A stretch of 64,000 nucleotides of DNA from Chondrus crispus (GCF_000350225.1 NW_005179114.1:62001-126000); one strand, 5' to 3'; counted from the first letter of the stretch, positions 53,594 to 64,000 are shown. Translations and numbers: made by a program. The notes: a model not told the origin generated them from the letters alone.

Positions 53594-55741
53594 ATGCCGT
53601 TCGCTGCGGATGCATCCTGCTGGATGCGGGAAGAGGACGCGTGACACAAGTGCCAATCTTGCAAGGTGAGAGTGCACCAACTGTGCTCGCAAAAGGTACC
53701 TGGCTGGACCGAAGGAATGTATTACTGTTCTGCGTGGTGCAGTGCCGCATTTGAAACCAGTGACGATGACATCATGCCCAAGCCCACTCAGCAGCAAATC
53801 AAGACTCAGCGAAATTCACGAGCGTGTCAAGGAACAGCTTGCGCTCTACCAATTCCAGTGGTGGCAGCAATGAAGAGCTCAACAAAACCTCTCGGAGTCG
53901 GCCCACTTCGACTACCGTCTACCTCTCCGATTCAGCGTGCCCTACAGCGTGGGTCTCAGTTGAGCGGAGGGGAAGCTCTCCGAGCTCCTGACGTACCATT
54001 TGCACAGAATTTGGAGGTGCAAGGCATCGACCATCCCAATGAAGCAATCAGTGACTCTTATGTGGGGGCTCCATCTGGAGCTCCCAATGCATCCCATGCC
54101 TCTCGTTCGGGAAATGCTTTCGGCAGTGGCGTGGGCAAGAGAAGGCTGCAAAAAGTCACAACAATTTCAGACCGCCATATGGTTCGAAGGTGGATGCTGA
54201 AGAAGATGAATTCTGGGATAAAAACTATTCCTACACGGGCTCTGGCTAGTTTTCCGAAAATATTCCGTTATGAAGACAATCAAGGGAAGTCTGCGTGTCT
54301 CAAGCGAGCCATGCGCTGGTTTAAGCAGGCCAGGGAGGAGTGCCTTGGTGAGGCATTGAGCGTGGCTACAGCCGCGAGTTTCATGGCGGGTTTGACTCAA
54401 ACCCGCCATGAAACTCGGACTACAGGCAGACTTCCTTCTCGGAGAACGAATTCTGCCTGTGGTCCGAAGAAAACAATAACACGAATGACCGGTGATGGAC
54501 GTCGTCGTCAGGATTTGAAAGCTGCCCCAGGCTTTGGTGGGAAGCGTCAGAAATGGGTCGTGGCATTGTACATAGAGCTCGAAGAAGACTTTCGCCAAGG
54601 GCGGATCGCGGGAATCAAGCTTGACCTGCAAGTCGTACGAAAAATGGCCTTGCATCTTATTGCAAAAGCTCCACCCGATTCCCTCTTTTACAAAAATACA
54701 GTCGACCCAAGCTCTGGCCGTCCGATAGCGTCCCACGTAGATACTGCGTGGGTGCAACGCTTCTGTACGGCCAAGGGCATTGTAGGCCGGAAACAGACTG
54801 GAAAACTGATGCTGTCTCCGGCGAAGCAGATGCAAATTGAACTGGATATCGTGAGGCATCTTGGGGAACTGAATTTGTCTTTGACAATGGCGTTTTGAAT
54901 GAAGACTTGGTATGTAACATGGATGAGACATCATTTCACGTGAATACGGATGACGGAAGGACCTTAGATTGGAGAGGTGTAGTCAATATGAAATATCATG
55001 GGGTGACATCAGGGGGTCAGAATTTTACAGTCGAGGTTCACCTCAGTGGTGGACGGAATGCCACGATTGAACCATCTCATGTTGTTTTTCAAAATCCAGG
55101 TCGAAACTATCCGATTAAGGGAGTTCTCGACAGTATTACCGAAGTGTCGTACAGTACCGGGGCAAAAGGCTGGATGGATGCGAAGGTCATGGTCGAAATG
55201 TTAAAAAATAACAGATTCATCAGGCGGGATCCGTATGGCCGTCAGAAGGTTATTTTTGTTGATAATGTTGGCTCTCATAGTATGACTCCAGAACTCGAAG
55301 AGGTACTTAAATCTCGGAATGTGAGATTGAGGTACTTGCCAAAAAAACTCGACAGACCTCACTCAACCGTGTGATTCGTTTGTAATTCAAGCGGTCAAAA
55401 CAATTTGGAGGCGCATGTGGAATGAGCACAAGGCTGCGATCACTATGTCTCGAGAGGGATTCCGGGACGGTCCCAGGCAGTCGGGCCAGCTAGAAAATCC
55501 CGGAAAATCATTCCTTCTAAAGGTACTGGCCAAAGTATTGCACGAAGCCCGCGGAAAGAAATCAAATGGCATCAACTTCGCAAGAAAGGCTATGATGTTA
55601 TGCGGACTATCACTTGATGTTGACGGCGTCTGGCGGGAGTCGCAGCTGAAACCAGAACTACAGCAACTTATTAAAAAGCATAGGGATACATTTGACCACG
55701 CCTACGGTAGTGGTAGAGACGACGGGACAGGATCTGAATAA
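53594..55741 (+). pseudogene. pogo-type DDE transposase with N-terminal zinc-binding motif, broken
   Basis: One frame from ATG 53594 is stopped by TGA 53642 (from CGA by a single change), then continues to 54898. The N-terminus has a treble-clef-like HKCQSCKVRVHQLC...YYCSAWC. Then a Ser/Pro linker, a basic helix-turn-helix region (KRRLQKVTTISDRHMVRR; 54190-54330) and a second DNA-binding segment follow. The phase shifts in a G4 run at 54863-54866. The catalytic core follows: VCNMDETSFHVN with the first Asp, KVIFVDNVGSHS with the second Asp, RLRYLPKK. After an A7 run (55341-55347) the phase shifts again, giving LTQPCDSFVIQAVKTIW, the pogo-type DDE signature with the third Asp, then a C-terminal helical part to TGA. 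An internal perfect palindrome lies at 54375-54417. Confidence 0.8.
54375..54417. repeat. 43-bp palindrome inside the transposase gene
   Basis: 21-bp arms (CGAGTTTCATGGCGGGTTTGA and its exact inverse complement) enclose a single C. It is followed at 54420-54461 by another hairpin with 9-bp arms (ACAGGCAGA/TCTGCCTGT). Confidence 0.92.
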
Positions 55742-55952
55742 AAATATCAATTTGAGCAATGCTTCTGCGGATCGGGCGGAAACGGACAGCAAGGTCAGCT
55801 CGGACTAAAGTGGAGGCGACATTGATGAGCACGATGGCGATGACTTGGAGTCTCCTACAATAGTTGAGTTGCCGTCTGTGTAAAACTATGCTTTTTGTTT
55901 GATCACCTTGGCTGTGACTGGTACTGTACTTGCGACAATGCATCGCTTTTGC

Positions 55953-56125
55953 CGAGTTGCAAATAGTTTCCAGTACACTAATTCCCCACTGCAGTATTAG
56001 TGTACTGTGACACTATTTGAATACGTTTTTAAATAGTGTCCGTGTTCAAATAGTGTATCGTACACTATTCAAAAACTTGCGTGGAAAATCGAGGTGTACA
56101 ATTAGTGTCCGGCGACACTAATTGC
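55953..56125. repeat. Right subterminal repeats of the pogo-type element
   Basis: Copies of aatagtgt, attagtgtc and their complements recur about eight times before the right TIR, mirroring the left end. Confidence 0.8.
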
Positions 56126-56141
56126 AACTATAGGTGTAGTA

Positions 56142-56804
56142 GTTTTTGTGCTCTTACTTGTGGTCTTCTTCGTTTTCTTTGCCTCTAGCGGTAGATGCAT
56201 ACAAACGTTCTCAAATTCCAGTGGTACAGTGCCGCCCCTCAGCGAAAAACATACGTAGTCCCTCAGCCGCAAATCCTCCTGTTAGTCTAGCCATTGGTGC
56301 ATTTGCTTCACTGAGGTTGGTACTATCGAAAGAATATGGTCGTGTCGCGTGTTCTATGCTCTCTGTAATGCATGAGACGTGGACAAAGTTCGGGGTTGAA
56401 ACAGAGTGTGATGGGTTTCACTGCATCAAAATGAGTCAGATACATTCCGTGGTGCAGGCGTGGAGGGTGGTACTTCTGTAGCTAGTAGCTGACCACTTCA
56501 AGTTGATGAAATACTCTTTGCCGTGGGGCGGTGCAAATAACTGCACAAACGACTCTGTGGAAGGGAATAAAACGACAATCAAACGACAAACATATCATAT
56601 TTACCATTCTGTCGCATGCCCTGCCAGACCTAAACAATGACAGTCATTTTGGAATGCGCGTTGTAGTGACTACTATCATGAGGTTTTCTTCATTCCGACG
56701 ACTAATACGGATATTCTTCTCGAAAAGATGACCATCACCATGGGTAATTGTGCAATTGTGGACAATTGTGCAATTGTGACAAACATGTTAGAACTGCTTG
56801 TATC
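56142..56804. other. Spacer between the pogo-type element and gypsy element 3
   Basis: No gene supported. A short tandem repeat (ggacaattgtgcaattgt, two partial copies) lies at 56741-56780. The right end borders the element 3 LTR. Confidence 0.55.
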
Positions 56805-57467
56805 TGTGGCATAACGGCGGTTCGCGATTAGATTTAGATCAGATCAATACGAACCACACGCGCGCACACGTGTACCCCCACGTGTACGGAGGACGCGGGA
56901 CCACACGCGTACACGCGTAGGAGGCGCGTACCACCGCGCGCACAGTGCGCGTCCCACACGTGTGCTGTCAGCCCCGACGGCTGACAGCATTACAGCGCGG
57001 GACGACTCGCGCTACAGTAAGTTACTACAGCATACCGGTACTGTAGTATTATGATAGACGCATTGCATACATTAAATACGAGCGCGACCGGCGGCGGGGT
57101 AGGTGGAGAAGCACGGACTTGTCCACGACCTACCGCCTAGGTCCGTCTTCCAGCTTAACTAACGAGCGCGATCCGCCTTCGCGCGCGTTAACCGGGACAA
57201 AGCGGGTAGGGGACAGCCGCGTGCGCGAGCGAGCCTAGATCCGCCTCCGCTCGTCAGTGCTGGTACGTTACCCAGTGCTGCTCCGGGGCGTGGAGGCGTA
57301 GATCGGCCCGCGCGTACGCTCGTCCCCGACCGTCCCGCTCTACCACGCTACCAGGGCCTGCTTCCCTGTCCCGTCAGCTGTGTGTTCTCCCCGTCTTCTC
57401 GCCCCTCGTACGGGGTCTACGTCGAGCAGAGTATACACCCCTCTCCGTTGGGGGGTGTTATACTACA
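56805..57467 (+). repeat. 5' LTR of gypsy element 3
   Basis: 663 bp, TGTGGCATAA...TTATACTACA. It shares with the LTR of element 1 the ends, the CACGTGTAC palindromes (56865-56960), the hairpin CTGTCAGCC/GGCTGACAG (about 56968-56990) and the downstream blocks, but is clearly diverged. Confidence 0.9.
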
Positions 57468-57468
57468 G

Positions 57469-57486
57469 TGGTCTCCCGACCTAGAA
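57469..57486 (+). promoter_or_regulatory. Primer-binding site of element 3
   Basis: TGGTCTCCCGACCTAG, identical to that of element 1, one base after the LTR. Confidence 0.75.
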
Positions 57487-57546
57487 GACCCCGGAGTACG
57501 TTCTCCGAGAAGACCTCTTAGGCCCTCCGCGTCCGAACGCGTTGAG

Positions 57547-60117
57547 ATGAGCCAGGAGTACGAGCCCTCGATCCGCTCCGAAGCGGCGGATCCGAGTCCG
57601 GACGCTGTGCGATCCCCATCTGCCCCGTCGGGCGACGGCGACGCAGGTCCTCGTGACCGCGAACCGTCGCTCGGATCCTCCGAGGAAAGAGCGGCGGCGA
57701 TGTTCGAACGCATAGCCGAATACATCGAGGAAGTCCGTACTTCCCTTCGGATCGATGTATCGGACCATGTATACACTCGATGTATGGCCGAGCTCCGCTC
57801 CCTGCGTGAAGGGAGGTTCGATAGAGTGACGCAGTCCTTAGAGAATCTCCGAGCACTTATCGACGAGTTACACTTGCGGATAGTGCTCGTCGAAGACTCG
57901 CGTCTCGTATCGCCCGGACAATCCGGGCAAGGTCGTCCCGAGGGGCCGACCCCTACGAGACGACCTGAGGACCGATCCTCCCCGTCCGCGGAACAGTTGG
58001 GTGCGTTCGCGCACCTCTCCGCCGAGCTCAACGCCACGCGTCGACGTGCTCGTGACATGGAACGGACCATGGCTGCAAGGCTGCCCGGTGCCGCCACGAG
58101 AGGGCCCGGTGGTACTGTATCTCCGAGCGCCGTCGCTCCGGACCGTTGGGGACCGGCTGGTGCGGACACCAGCCGAACCGCGGAAGGCAACCGCCTTCCG
58201 ACAAGCGCGAATTACGCGTCTGAGACCCAAGCATTGCCGCCTATCCCCGGAAGTAGGCGGCAGATGGAACGCGTATCGTATCGCGACGACCCTGACCGTG
58301 GAGGAGCCGCCCGCGGATCCGGAGTACCAACGTACTCTGTCGATCCCCGCTGGGGCGGCTACCCGCCGACGAACTACGCCGAGCATCTAGGTCCGGTAGA
58401 CGTCCGTACGCTACCCGTAACCCCCTTCGGCACGCTGGGTCCCGCCGAACCCGGACTCGAGCCGGTACATACGATGATCCAAGAGTTCAGCGCCGTCGCT
58501 GACTATCGTATGTACCGGCTGGATAACACCTCGAGGCTCGTTACCTCGGGTGACGCGGGACGGATCGCGAAGTACGTTCAACGCTGCCGTGGGATCCGAC
58601 CTACGATGAGGAGCTTTGACGGTACGGAACCGATCCAGCTCCTACCGTTCTTGAAGGATGTCCGAATAACCTTCAACTCGCAACACCTGACCGAAGGTGT
58701 TGCGGTACGAGTCCTCGCGCACTTCCTAGAGCGCGACGCGGAGCGCCTGTATACGAGTTATACAATGCGTGGCCTCCACGCCGGCCAGCTACACGACGAT
58801 GTGAGCTGGCCAGGGCTCGTGAACCAGTTCCTGAAACGCTACCTAACCGACAACGTGTTAGGTGAAGCGTACGACGCTGTCACGACGGCGCGACAGCAAT
58901 CTCATGAAACGGAGAGCACGTTCGCGGGCCGGCTCGAAACTGCCGCGTTCCGGTGCACGGCGGTGTTCTCCGAACAGTCCCTCGCGCACTACTTCGTGCG
59001 GGGACTGGCACCGGCGACCCGCGCCGCAGTTTCCGAAACCGTACAGCGGCTGCCGAGCCGCCAGAAGACCGATCTTCCAACCATCCGCCGTATCGCCACG
59101 GCGGAAGGCATGACGTACCGCGCTCGGCGCGGTTTACCCCTGCCGGATATGAAACCGGCAGGGAGGGCTGGCAGGACTACGAATTCCGCCGCCACAAGTT
59201 CGCCCGCTACGACCCTCCACATCGGGGAGGATGAGTGGCAGGCCGACCCTGTCTTCATTACGAAAGGAGGAGGACCCGTGGGGGGACGACCCCCCTCACC
59301 GATGTCGACCGGAACGACATCCAGTTACGCGACCGCCTTCGCGGCCACTCCAAGAGTGGTAAGGGGTACGGATCCCCGGGTCGCAGAGCTCGACATCTCG
59401 AGTCGAGATGCAGGAGCCGAAGCCCCTCGCGTACACCTCCTCACCGATGAGGAGGCGCGGCACGCAGCGACCTTCGCCTTAACGGATGGCAGCGCGTACG
59501 TGTGCTGGCTATGCCGTACGTACGGACACGCCATGTACGCGTGCCCGTTCCTGTCGCCGGAACAACGAATGTTCACGGCGTACAGGAACTACCGCTACCA
59601 GATGGAGACGCGCCCCGGCGCGCGTAATCTCCTCCGGCAGTCGGTCGGCGAGGGCCGCCCCCCGCGTCAAGGTTTCCCAAATCGTTCGGGTGGGGGCACA
59701 CGCTTCGCCCCACGCGGAGGCGAGTATCGTCGTAACGAACTCGATCGTCGTGGTCGACCGGATTACCGCCCGTCGGACACAAGGTATCCCCGTCAAGAGG
59801 GGAGAGGGGACCGAGACCGTTCTCGGTTACCCCAACAGGTACAAAACGAGATCATGTACCTGCAGGATTGGGTAGAGGACCCGTATCCTCTACCCACGGA
59901 GGGGCGCGAAGAAGACCCGACTCGCCTCGTCCCCCATATCCTGCAACGACCGGACGTCACAGGCCAAGGTCAGGAAGTACCCGAATACTTCGCTGACGTC
60001 GCGCGGCCGCGGTGGGGGAATCGTCCCGACCCACACGGCCAAGGACCCGAAGAAGACCTGGCCACCGATGGCCAGGAAGGTAGCTCAGATAGCACCGGTA
60101 GTTCGAAAAAAGGGTAA
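57547..60117 (+). CDS. Gag of gypsy element 3 (856 residues)
   Basis: The frame is open upstream to 57382, but that part lies in the LTR and primer site. ATG 57547 (MSQEYEPSIRSEA) corresponds to the gag start of element 1. Order: acidic Ser/Pro N-terminus, helical segment near residues 55-120 (HVYTRCMAELRSLREGRFD), Arg/Pro linker, capsid-like domain (LEPVHTMIQEFSAVADYRMY to LAPATRAAVSETVQ, about residues 305-500), one CCHC zinc knuckle (CWLCRTYGHAMYAC, 59500-59543), Arg/Gly-rich RNA-binding tail, acidic C-terminus ending SSKKG. It should assemble the particle and package the RNA. No lesion. The frame ends in an A6 run that is the likely frameshift site into pol. Confidence 0.93.
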   Translation: MSQEYEPSIRSEAADPSPDAVRSPSAPSGDGDAGPRDREPSLGSSEERAAAMFERIAEYIEEVRTSLRIDVSDHVYTRCMAELRSLREGRFDRVTQSLENLRALIDELHLRIVLVEDSRLVSPGQSGQGRPEGPTPTRRPEDRSSPSAEQLGAFAHLSAELNATRRRARDMERTMAARLPGAATRGPGGTVSPSAVAPDRWGPAGADTSRTAEGNRLPTSANYASETQALPPIPGSRRQMERVSYRDDPDRGGAARGSGVPTYSVDPRWGGYPPTNYAEHLGPVDVRTLPVTPFGTLGPAEPGLEPVHTMIQEFSAVADYRMYRLDNTSRLVTSGDAGRIAKYVQRCRGIRPTMRSFDGTEPIQLLPFLKDVRITFNSQHLTEGVAVRVLAHFLERDAERLYTSYTMRGLHAGQLHDDVSWPGLVNQFLKRYLTDNVLGEAYDAVTTARQQSHETESTFAGRLETAAFRCTAVFSEQSLAHYFVRGLAPATRAAVSETVQRLPSRQKTDLPTIRRIATAEGMTYRARRGLPLPDMKPAGRAGRTTNSAATSSPATTLHIGEDEWQADPVFITKGGGPVGGRPPSPMSTGTTSSYATAFAATPRVVRGTDPRVAELDISSRDAGAEAPRVHLLTDEEARHAATFALTDGSAYVCWLCRTYGHAMYACPFLSPEQRMFTAYRNYRYQMETRPGARNLLRQSVGEGRPPRQGFPNRSGGGTRFAPRGGEYRRNELDRRGRPDYRPSDTRYPRQEGRGDRDRSRLPQQVQNEIMYLQDWVEDPYPLPTEGREEDPTRLVPHILQRPDVTGQGQEVPEYFADVARPRWGNRPDPHGQGPEEDLATDGQEGSSDSTGSSKKG
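60105..60117 (+). promoter_or_regulatory. Probable -1 ribosomal frameshift site between gag and pol
   Basis: The last gag codons are TCG AAA AAA GGG TAA. The -1 phase reads GAA AAA AGG GTA AAG and stays open into pol, with no stop. A run of six A directly before the gag stop is a plausible slip site, although the heptamer G-AAA-AAA is not the canonical X-XXY-YYZ. The same string ends gag in element 1 (19186-19203). Confidence 0.6.
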
Positions 60118-63100
60118 AGACGGTTACGTACACGCGGTCGCGTGAGCCGTCTTATCCCTATGAACTAGACCGGACCCCGCGTGCTGGCCAAGGACACGGG
60201 GGGGATTGTCCGATAATACATACCCCGTGTGCGGGAGCGAGCACGGGAACTCCTGCGGCGCCAATGCAGGAGAACGGGAGCGTCGAGGCCTCCGTAAGCC
60301 CGACGCTGGAGGAGAGCACCGCCGGGACACTGTCAACCCCGGTGATGCTGAGCGAACACGAGGGAAGTAATGAAGACCGAAAGGAGCCCGTCGATCTCCT
60401 AGTTTCCGTGAGCCAAGGCCCACCGACGAACGGTCCTCCGCGTATGGACCCCAGCACTCGAGGGGGCGTCACCGAGCCGCGGACGCCCCAAGAAACGCGT
60501 AGAAGGAGGCGCAAGAGGGGTCAACACCGAAAGCGAAAGCCCCGACGGAACGACCTCACCGATAAGGTCGCGCCTAAGATAGTCGATGGCCTCGTGTGCC
60601 TCATGACGTCAAAAATATATAACGTCTTGGGCTCCGTGACCACCGGAGGCAACGCGTTCAAGCCCCACACGATCGCCGTCGATACGTGTTCGGGGTACAA
60701 CTTGGTGAGGAAGGCCGACCTTCCTCCGGACTGGACCCGCTACGTGATACGGGACGCGCCATTACCCCGACTGGCTGGCGCGAACAGTAACCCGCTCCGA
60801 CTTACGGCCGTCGTCCATCTCGTTGTCAGGTTGCGGAACACGACGTTCTGCATGCCTTTCGTAGTGGCCGAACAGCTCGCTGTTCCCGTCCTACTTGGGA
60901 CCGCGTTCATTGATGCCCACGTACGCAGCATAGATATCGATGGCCAGAAGCTCGAGCTTCGCCACGGTGGCTCCGTAGCCATCGTCGACGGGAAGGGGGA
61001 GCCGGCTACCCCTACTAGGCGACGCCGACGCCAGACGAGCCGGCCGGATGTACGCGAGGAGGCCCCGCAGGCGATCCGAATCGCCCGCTGGGTTACCATC
61101 CCCGCGATGTCACAAGACCGAGTGCGTGTGACAACCGCGGGGAGGGGCCTCGTGTTCTTGGAGCCCAAGCCCTCACTCCAACACCGACAGGGAGTGAGGT
61201 TGACGAATGGCGTCGCAGAGGTTCTGCCGAATCAGACCTTCGATGTCATCGTCGCGAACTTCTCGCGACGGGAGAGGCGGCTTCCGAAACACACCGTCGT
61301 GGGATACGCGAAGCGCAACCCCCTCGCGATCCTCACACCCGAACGGAGGGTCGCCGAGGGGATCGCGCACGCGCTACACCTGACCGACTTGACCGATCAA
61401 GTCGGAAGGGTGGGAGTTGGCCGATCCAACTCCGACGACCAGACCACTGCGGGTGACGGAGGGGTTGACACGGACGAACGGTCACCTTTATACCACCCGA
61501 CGGCGGGGGGTACTGTACCCCCACAGAATAAGGATCCCGAAAATCCACCGATGGATTGGGAAAAAGAGGTTGACCTGTCATACATCGAGGATGACAAGCT
61601 CCGTGGCCACGTACTCGAGATGCTCCGTAGGCACTCGAGTCTGTGGAGCGGTGCGCTCGGAACTATCCGAGCAACGAAGCACCGCATTGCCCTCGAACCG
61701 GGTACGAAGCCGATACGCTCGATGCCCTACCGTAAGGGGCCCGCGATGCGCGAAATGGTCGCGAAGGAGGTCAACAAGATGTTGAACGCAGGGGTTATCG
61801 AACCCGCGAGCACCGAGTGGGCTTCCCCGGTGGTGCTCGTACCGAAGAAAGACGGCTCTCTTCGGTTCTGCGTAGACTATCGGCGTCTCAACGCGAAGAC
61901 TGCAGCGGATTCGTATCCGCTGCCGCGTATGGACGACTGCATCGACTCGTTAGGAGATGCAGCCGTCTTTACGACGTTGGACTGCAATTCCGGTTATTGG
62001 CAGATCCCGGTCGCTCCGGAGGACCGGGATAAGACAACCTTTACGACGCACATGGGCACGTTCTGCCACCTGCGAATGCCGTTCGGACTAAAAGGGGCAC
62101 CGGCCACCTTCCAACGCGCCCTGGATATTATTCTCTCACGCGTTCGCTGGCAAATATGCCTCGTCTATCTCGATGACGTTATAGTGTTCTCGCGTACGCA
62201 CGCGGAACATGCGAAGCATCTCAACACTGTCTTGAGCTTGCTTGGGAGTGCCGGAATCTCCCTCAAGCTCAAGAAGTGTAGCTTCTTTCAGCCGAAGGTA
62301 CACTACCTGGGGCACGTCATTTCCCCAGGTAAGTTAAGCGTGGCGGACACGGCGGCCGATGCCTTCAAGACGTTCACGTTCCCGAGGACACTTACGCAAG
62401 TGCGCTCGTTCTTCGGGGCGTGCAACGTATACCGCCCATTCGTTAAAGGGTTCGCGAAGATAGCGCGTCCTCTGACCGACATGACGCGCAAGGATGCGGA
62501 TTCTGACTTCTACAACCCCACGGAGGCCCAACTGAACGCGTTCGAGAACCTCAAGAGATGTATGATCGCTCCGCCGATCCTCGCGCTACCGCGGTACGGC
62601 CGTCCGTACATGATCGACACGGACGCGAGTGCCTACCAGCTTGGCTGCACGCTGCTCCAGGAGCACGACCAGCCAAACGATTGGCGCCCCGTAGGCTATT
62701 GGTCCTACTCGCTGAACGACAGCGAGCGCAACTACAGCGCTACGGAACGCGAGTGCTTCGCCGTAGTGTGGGCCGTCCGCACACTACGGCCGTACGTAGA
62801 AGGAACGAAGTTCACCGTTCGAACGGACCATGACGCCCTCCGATGGCTCATGTCCCTCACCGAGAGTTCCGGAAGACTTACTCGGTGGCGGCTACGTCTG
62901 GCTGGATACGACTTCACCATTCAGTACCGCCCCGGGCGCGTGAATCAAGTGCCCGATGCCCTGTCACGCCTCGTGTCGCCTCGGGTCGCCGATGACCCTC
63001 GACCCACCGTCGAGGTGGATGACGACATCCCCACTTTCGACGGGCGTACGACTGTTCGTGACGTATCGAACGAGCTCGCGGAACACATTTGTACCGCGAG

Positions 63101-64000
63101 CTGTGACCATCAGGCCGTCCATGTCTTCGTGACGACACGGAACCAAGCCGGGTCAAGGACGAGGTCGCGCGTACGAACGCGCGACGAACCGCGAGGCGAC
63201 GACGAATCCCCCGCTCTCCAAGGACCCACTCCGTTTTGGGAGGAGAACGACGAGTTCGACGCCGCCGACATCGAGCGCGCCGAAGACCCCGAAGCCGGCG
63301 CGCCCGACTCGCCGGTCGCGCCACCGCAGGATGACCTCCCGGCCCCTCTTACGATAGAGGAGATAGCCGAGGAGCAACGCGTGGATGACTTCTGCCAAAC
63401 CGTCTTGGCACGACAGTCAGAGTCCAGGGACTCCGCGTTCTTCGAGGACCACCAAGGGGTGCTCAAACGGAGACATCCCTTTGATCCTGATATCGTCCAG
63501 GTGGTGGTACCTCGGACGCTCCGCGCTAGGCTCCTCCGCCTGTACCACAACCCGGCCATCGCGGGACACCCGGGCCAGAATCGTATGTACTTCGCCCTTC
63601 GACGCGAGTACTACTGGCCCCATCTCGCTGCAGATGTCGCTGCCACGGTGCGAGGGTGTCGGACTTGCGTGATGAACCGGGTCAAGTTGCGGAAACACCT
63701 CAACCGTTTGAAGTTGTTCCCCGCCAAGCGGCCACTCGAGAGCCTCGCGATCGACATCTTGGGTCCGCTCCCGAAGACAAAGGCAGGGAAACGTGTCCTC
63801 CTAGTTATCACAGACCGTTTCACTAAGTTAACACAAGTTGTCGCGCTTCGAACAGTGACCGCGTACACTGTCGCGACAGCATTTTGTGACGCGTGGGTCT
63901 TCAAATACGGCGTTCCGCGTTCGCTGTTGTCGGACAACGGTCCCCAATTTAACGCGAAGTTCTTCCACAGCGTGTGTCGCGTACTGGGGATAACTAACTT
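60108..64000 (+). CDS. Pol of gypsy element 3 (protease, RT, RNase H, integrase), 3' partial
   Basis: I read this phase codon by codon from the gag end to 64000 and found no stop (about 1,297 codons). If translated separately, ATG 60264 (MQENGSVEAS) is the first start. Protease: VDTCSGYNLVRK (60678 on) with Cys for the usual Gly, and LAVPVLLGTAFID. RT from 61551: ASPVVLVPKKDGSLRFCVDY, TTLDCNSGYWQIPV, PFGLKGAPATFQ, YLDDVIVFS. RNase H: DTDASAYQLGC, ATERECFAVVWAV, TDHDALRWL. Integrase: HPGQNRMYFALRREYYWP, CRTC, DILGPLPK, SDNGPQF. The window ends before the catalytic Glu and chromodomain. All visible catalytic residues are present, unlike in elements 1 and 2. Confidence 0.92.

Larger units (their letters stand above)
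53195..56139 (+). mobile_element. pogo/Tc1-type DNA transposon, 2.9 kb
   Basis: Terminal inverted repeats of about 27 bp (CTACACC...ATAGTTGCAATTAGTGTC on the left, its complement on the right, with one indel) are flanked by TA on both sides (53193-53194, 56140-56141), the target site of the Tc1/mariner/pogo group. A TA three bases further in is also possible on both sides, so the exact ends are ambiguous by 3 bases. Inside are subterminal repeats at both ends and one broken transposase gene. Confidence 0.88.
56805..64000 (+). mobile_element. Ty3/gypsy element 3, apparently intact, 3' end outside the window
   Basis: 5' LTR 56805-57467, primer site, gag 57547-60117, then pol in the -1 phase, open to the last base of the window. 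It is a close relative of element 1 (gag and pol align throughout) without the lesions or the nested LTR seen there. The 3' LTR and target duplication lie beyond 64000, so completeness cannot be checked. Confidence 0.92.

Noticed and set aside
57417-58190. 257-codon minus-strand frame opposite gag of element 3
   Set aside because: It mirrors the gag codons in G+C-rich DNA, is Ser/Arg-rich without a domain, and similar shadows occur opposite gag in element 1.

Overview
The window is nuclear DNA of a eukaryote and is almost entirely transposable elements, many nested in one another. Intron-free reading frames, about 50% G+C, chromodomain-bearing Ty3/gypsy elements and a secreted protein of tandem cysteine-rich repeats suggest a repeat-rich florideophyte red alga (Chondrus-like). 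That placement is an impression, not a demonstration; another alga or a fungus-like protist is not excluded. A run of 99 N at 7134-7232 shows this is a scaffolded assembly.

Layout. 1-2713: 3' half of a Ty1/copia element (integrase, reverse transcriptase, RNase H) and a probable LTR. 4215-5864: the only convincing host gene, a secreted protein with four cysteine-rich repeats. 7925-12340: two PIF/Harbinger-type remnants in tandem, each a Myb/SANT-like gene facing a DDE transposase, all broken by stops or a frameshift. 12341-12946: a solo-LTR-like repeat of the family that also borders the gypsy element at 34-50 kb. 13571-15535: an unrecognised decayed gene.

15910-30782: a complete 14.9-kb Ty3/gypsy element ('element 1') with 654-bp LTRs and a 5-bp target duplication. 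It has gag and pol with several lesions, a foreign 1.04-kb solo LTR inside pol, and, after pol, about 5 kb containing two antisense reading frames. 34073-50452: a decayed minus-strand Ty3/gypsy element ('element 2') split within its protease by a 9,074-bp DNA transposon (38201-47274). That transposon has ~425-bp terminal inverted repeats and a 2-bp target duplication. It carries two divergent genes: a 1013-residue protein with a putative RNase-H/DDE-like core, and a gene combining a ParB-like domain with a beta-class DNA amino-methyltransferase. This is the most unusual object in the window. 53195-56139: a pogo/Tc1-type element with TIRs, TA target sites, subterminal repeats and a broken transposase. 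56805-64000: the 5' part of a third Ty3/gypsy element ('element 3') with an intact LTR, gag and, as far as the window goes, pol, read by a -1 shift; it looks potentially active.

How the parts relate. Elements 1 and 3 are related copies sharing gag, primer-binding site, LTR hairpin and a protease with D-T-C in place of D-T-G. Element 2 is a more distant relative with a similar primer-binding site and a canonical D-T-G. The nesting gives relative ages: element 2 is older than the 9-kb transposon, and element 1 is older than the solo LTR inside it. Several frameshifts fall in homopolymers, so some may be assembly errors rather than real decay.
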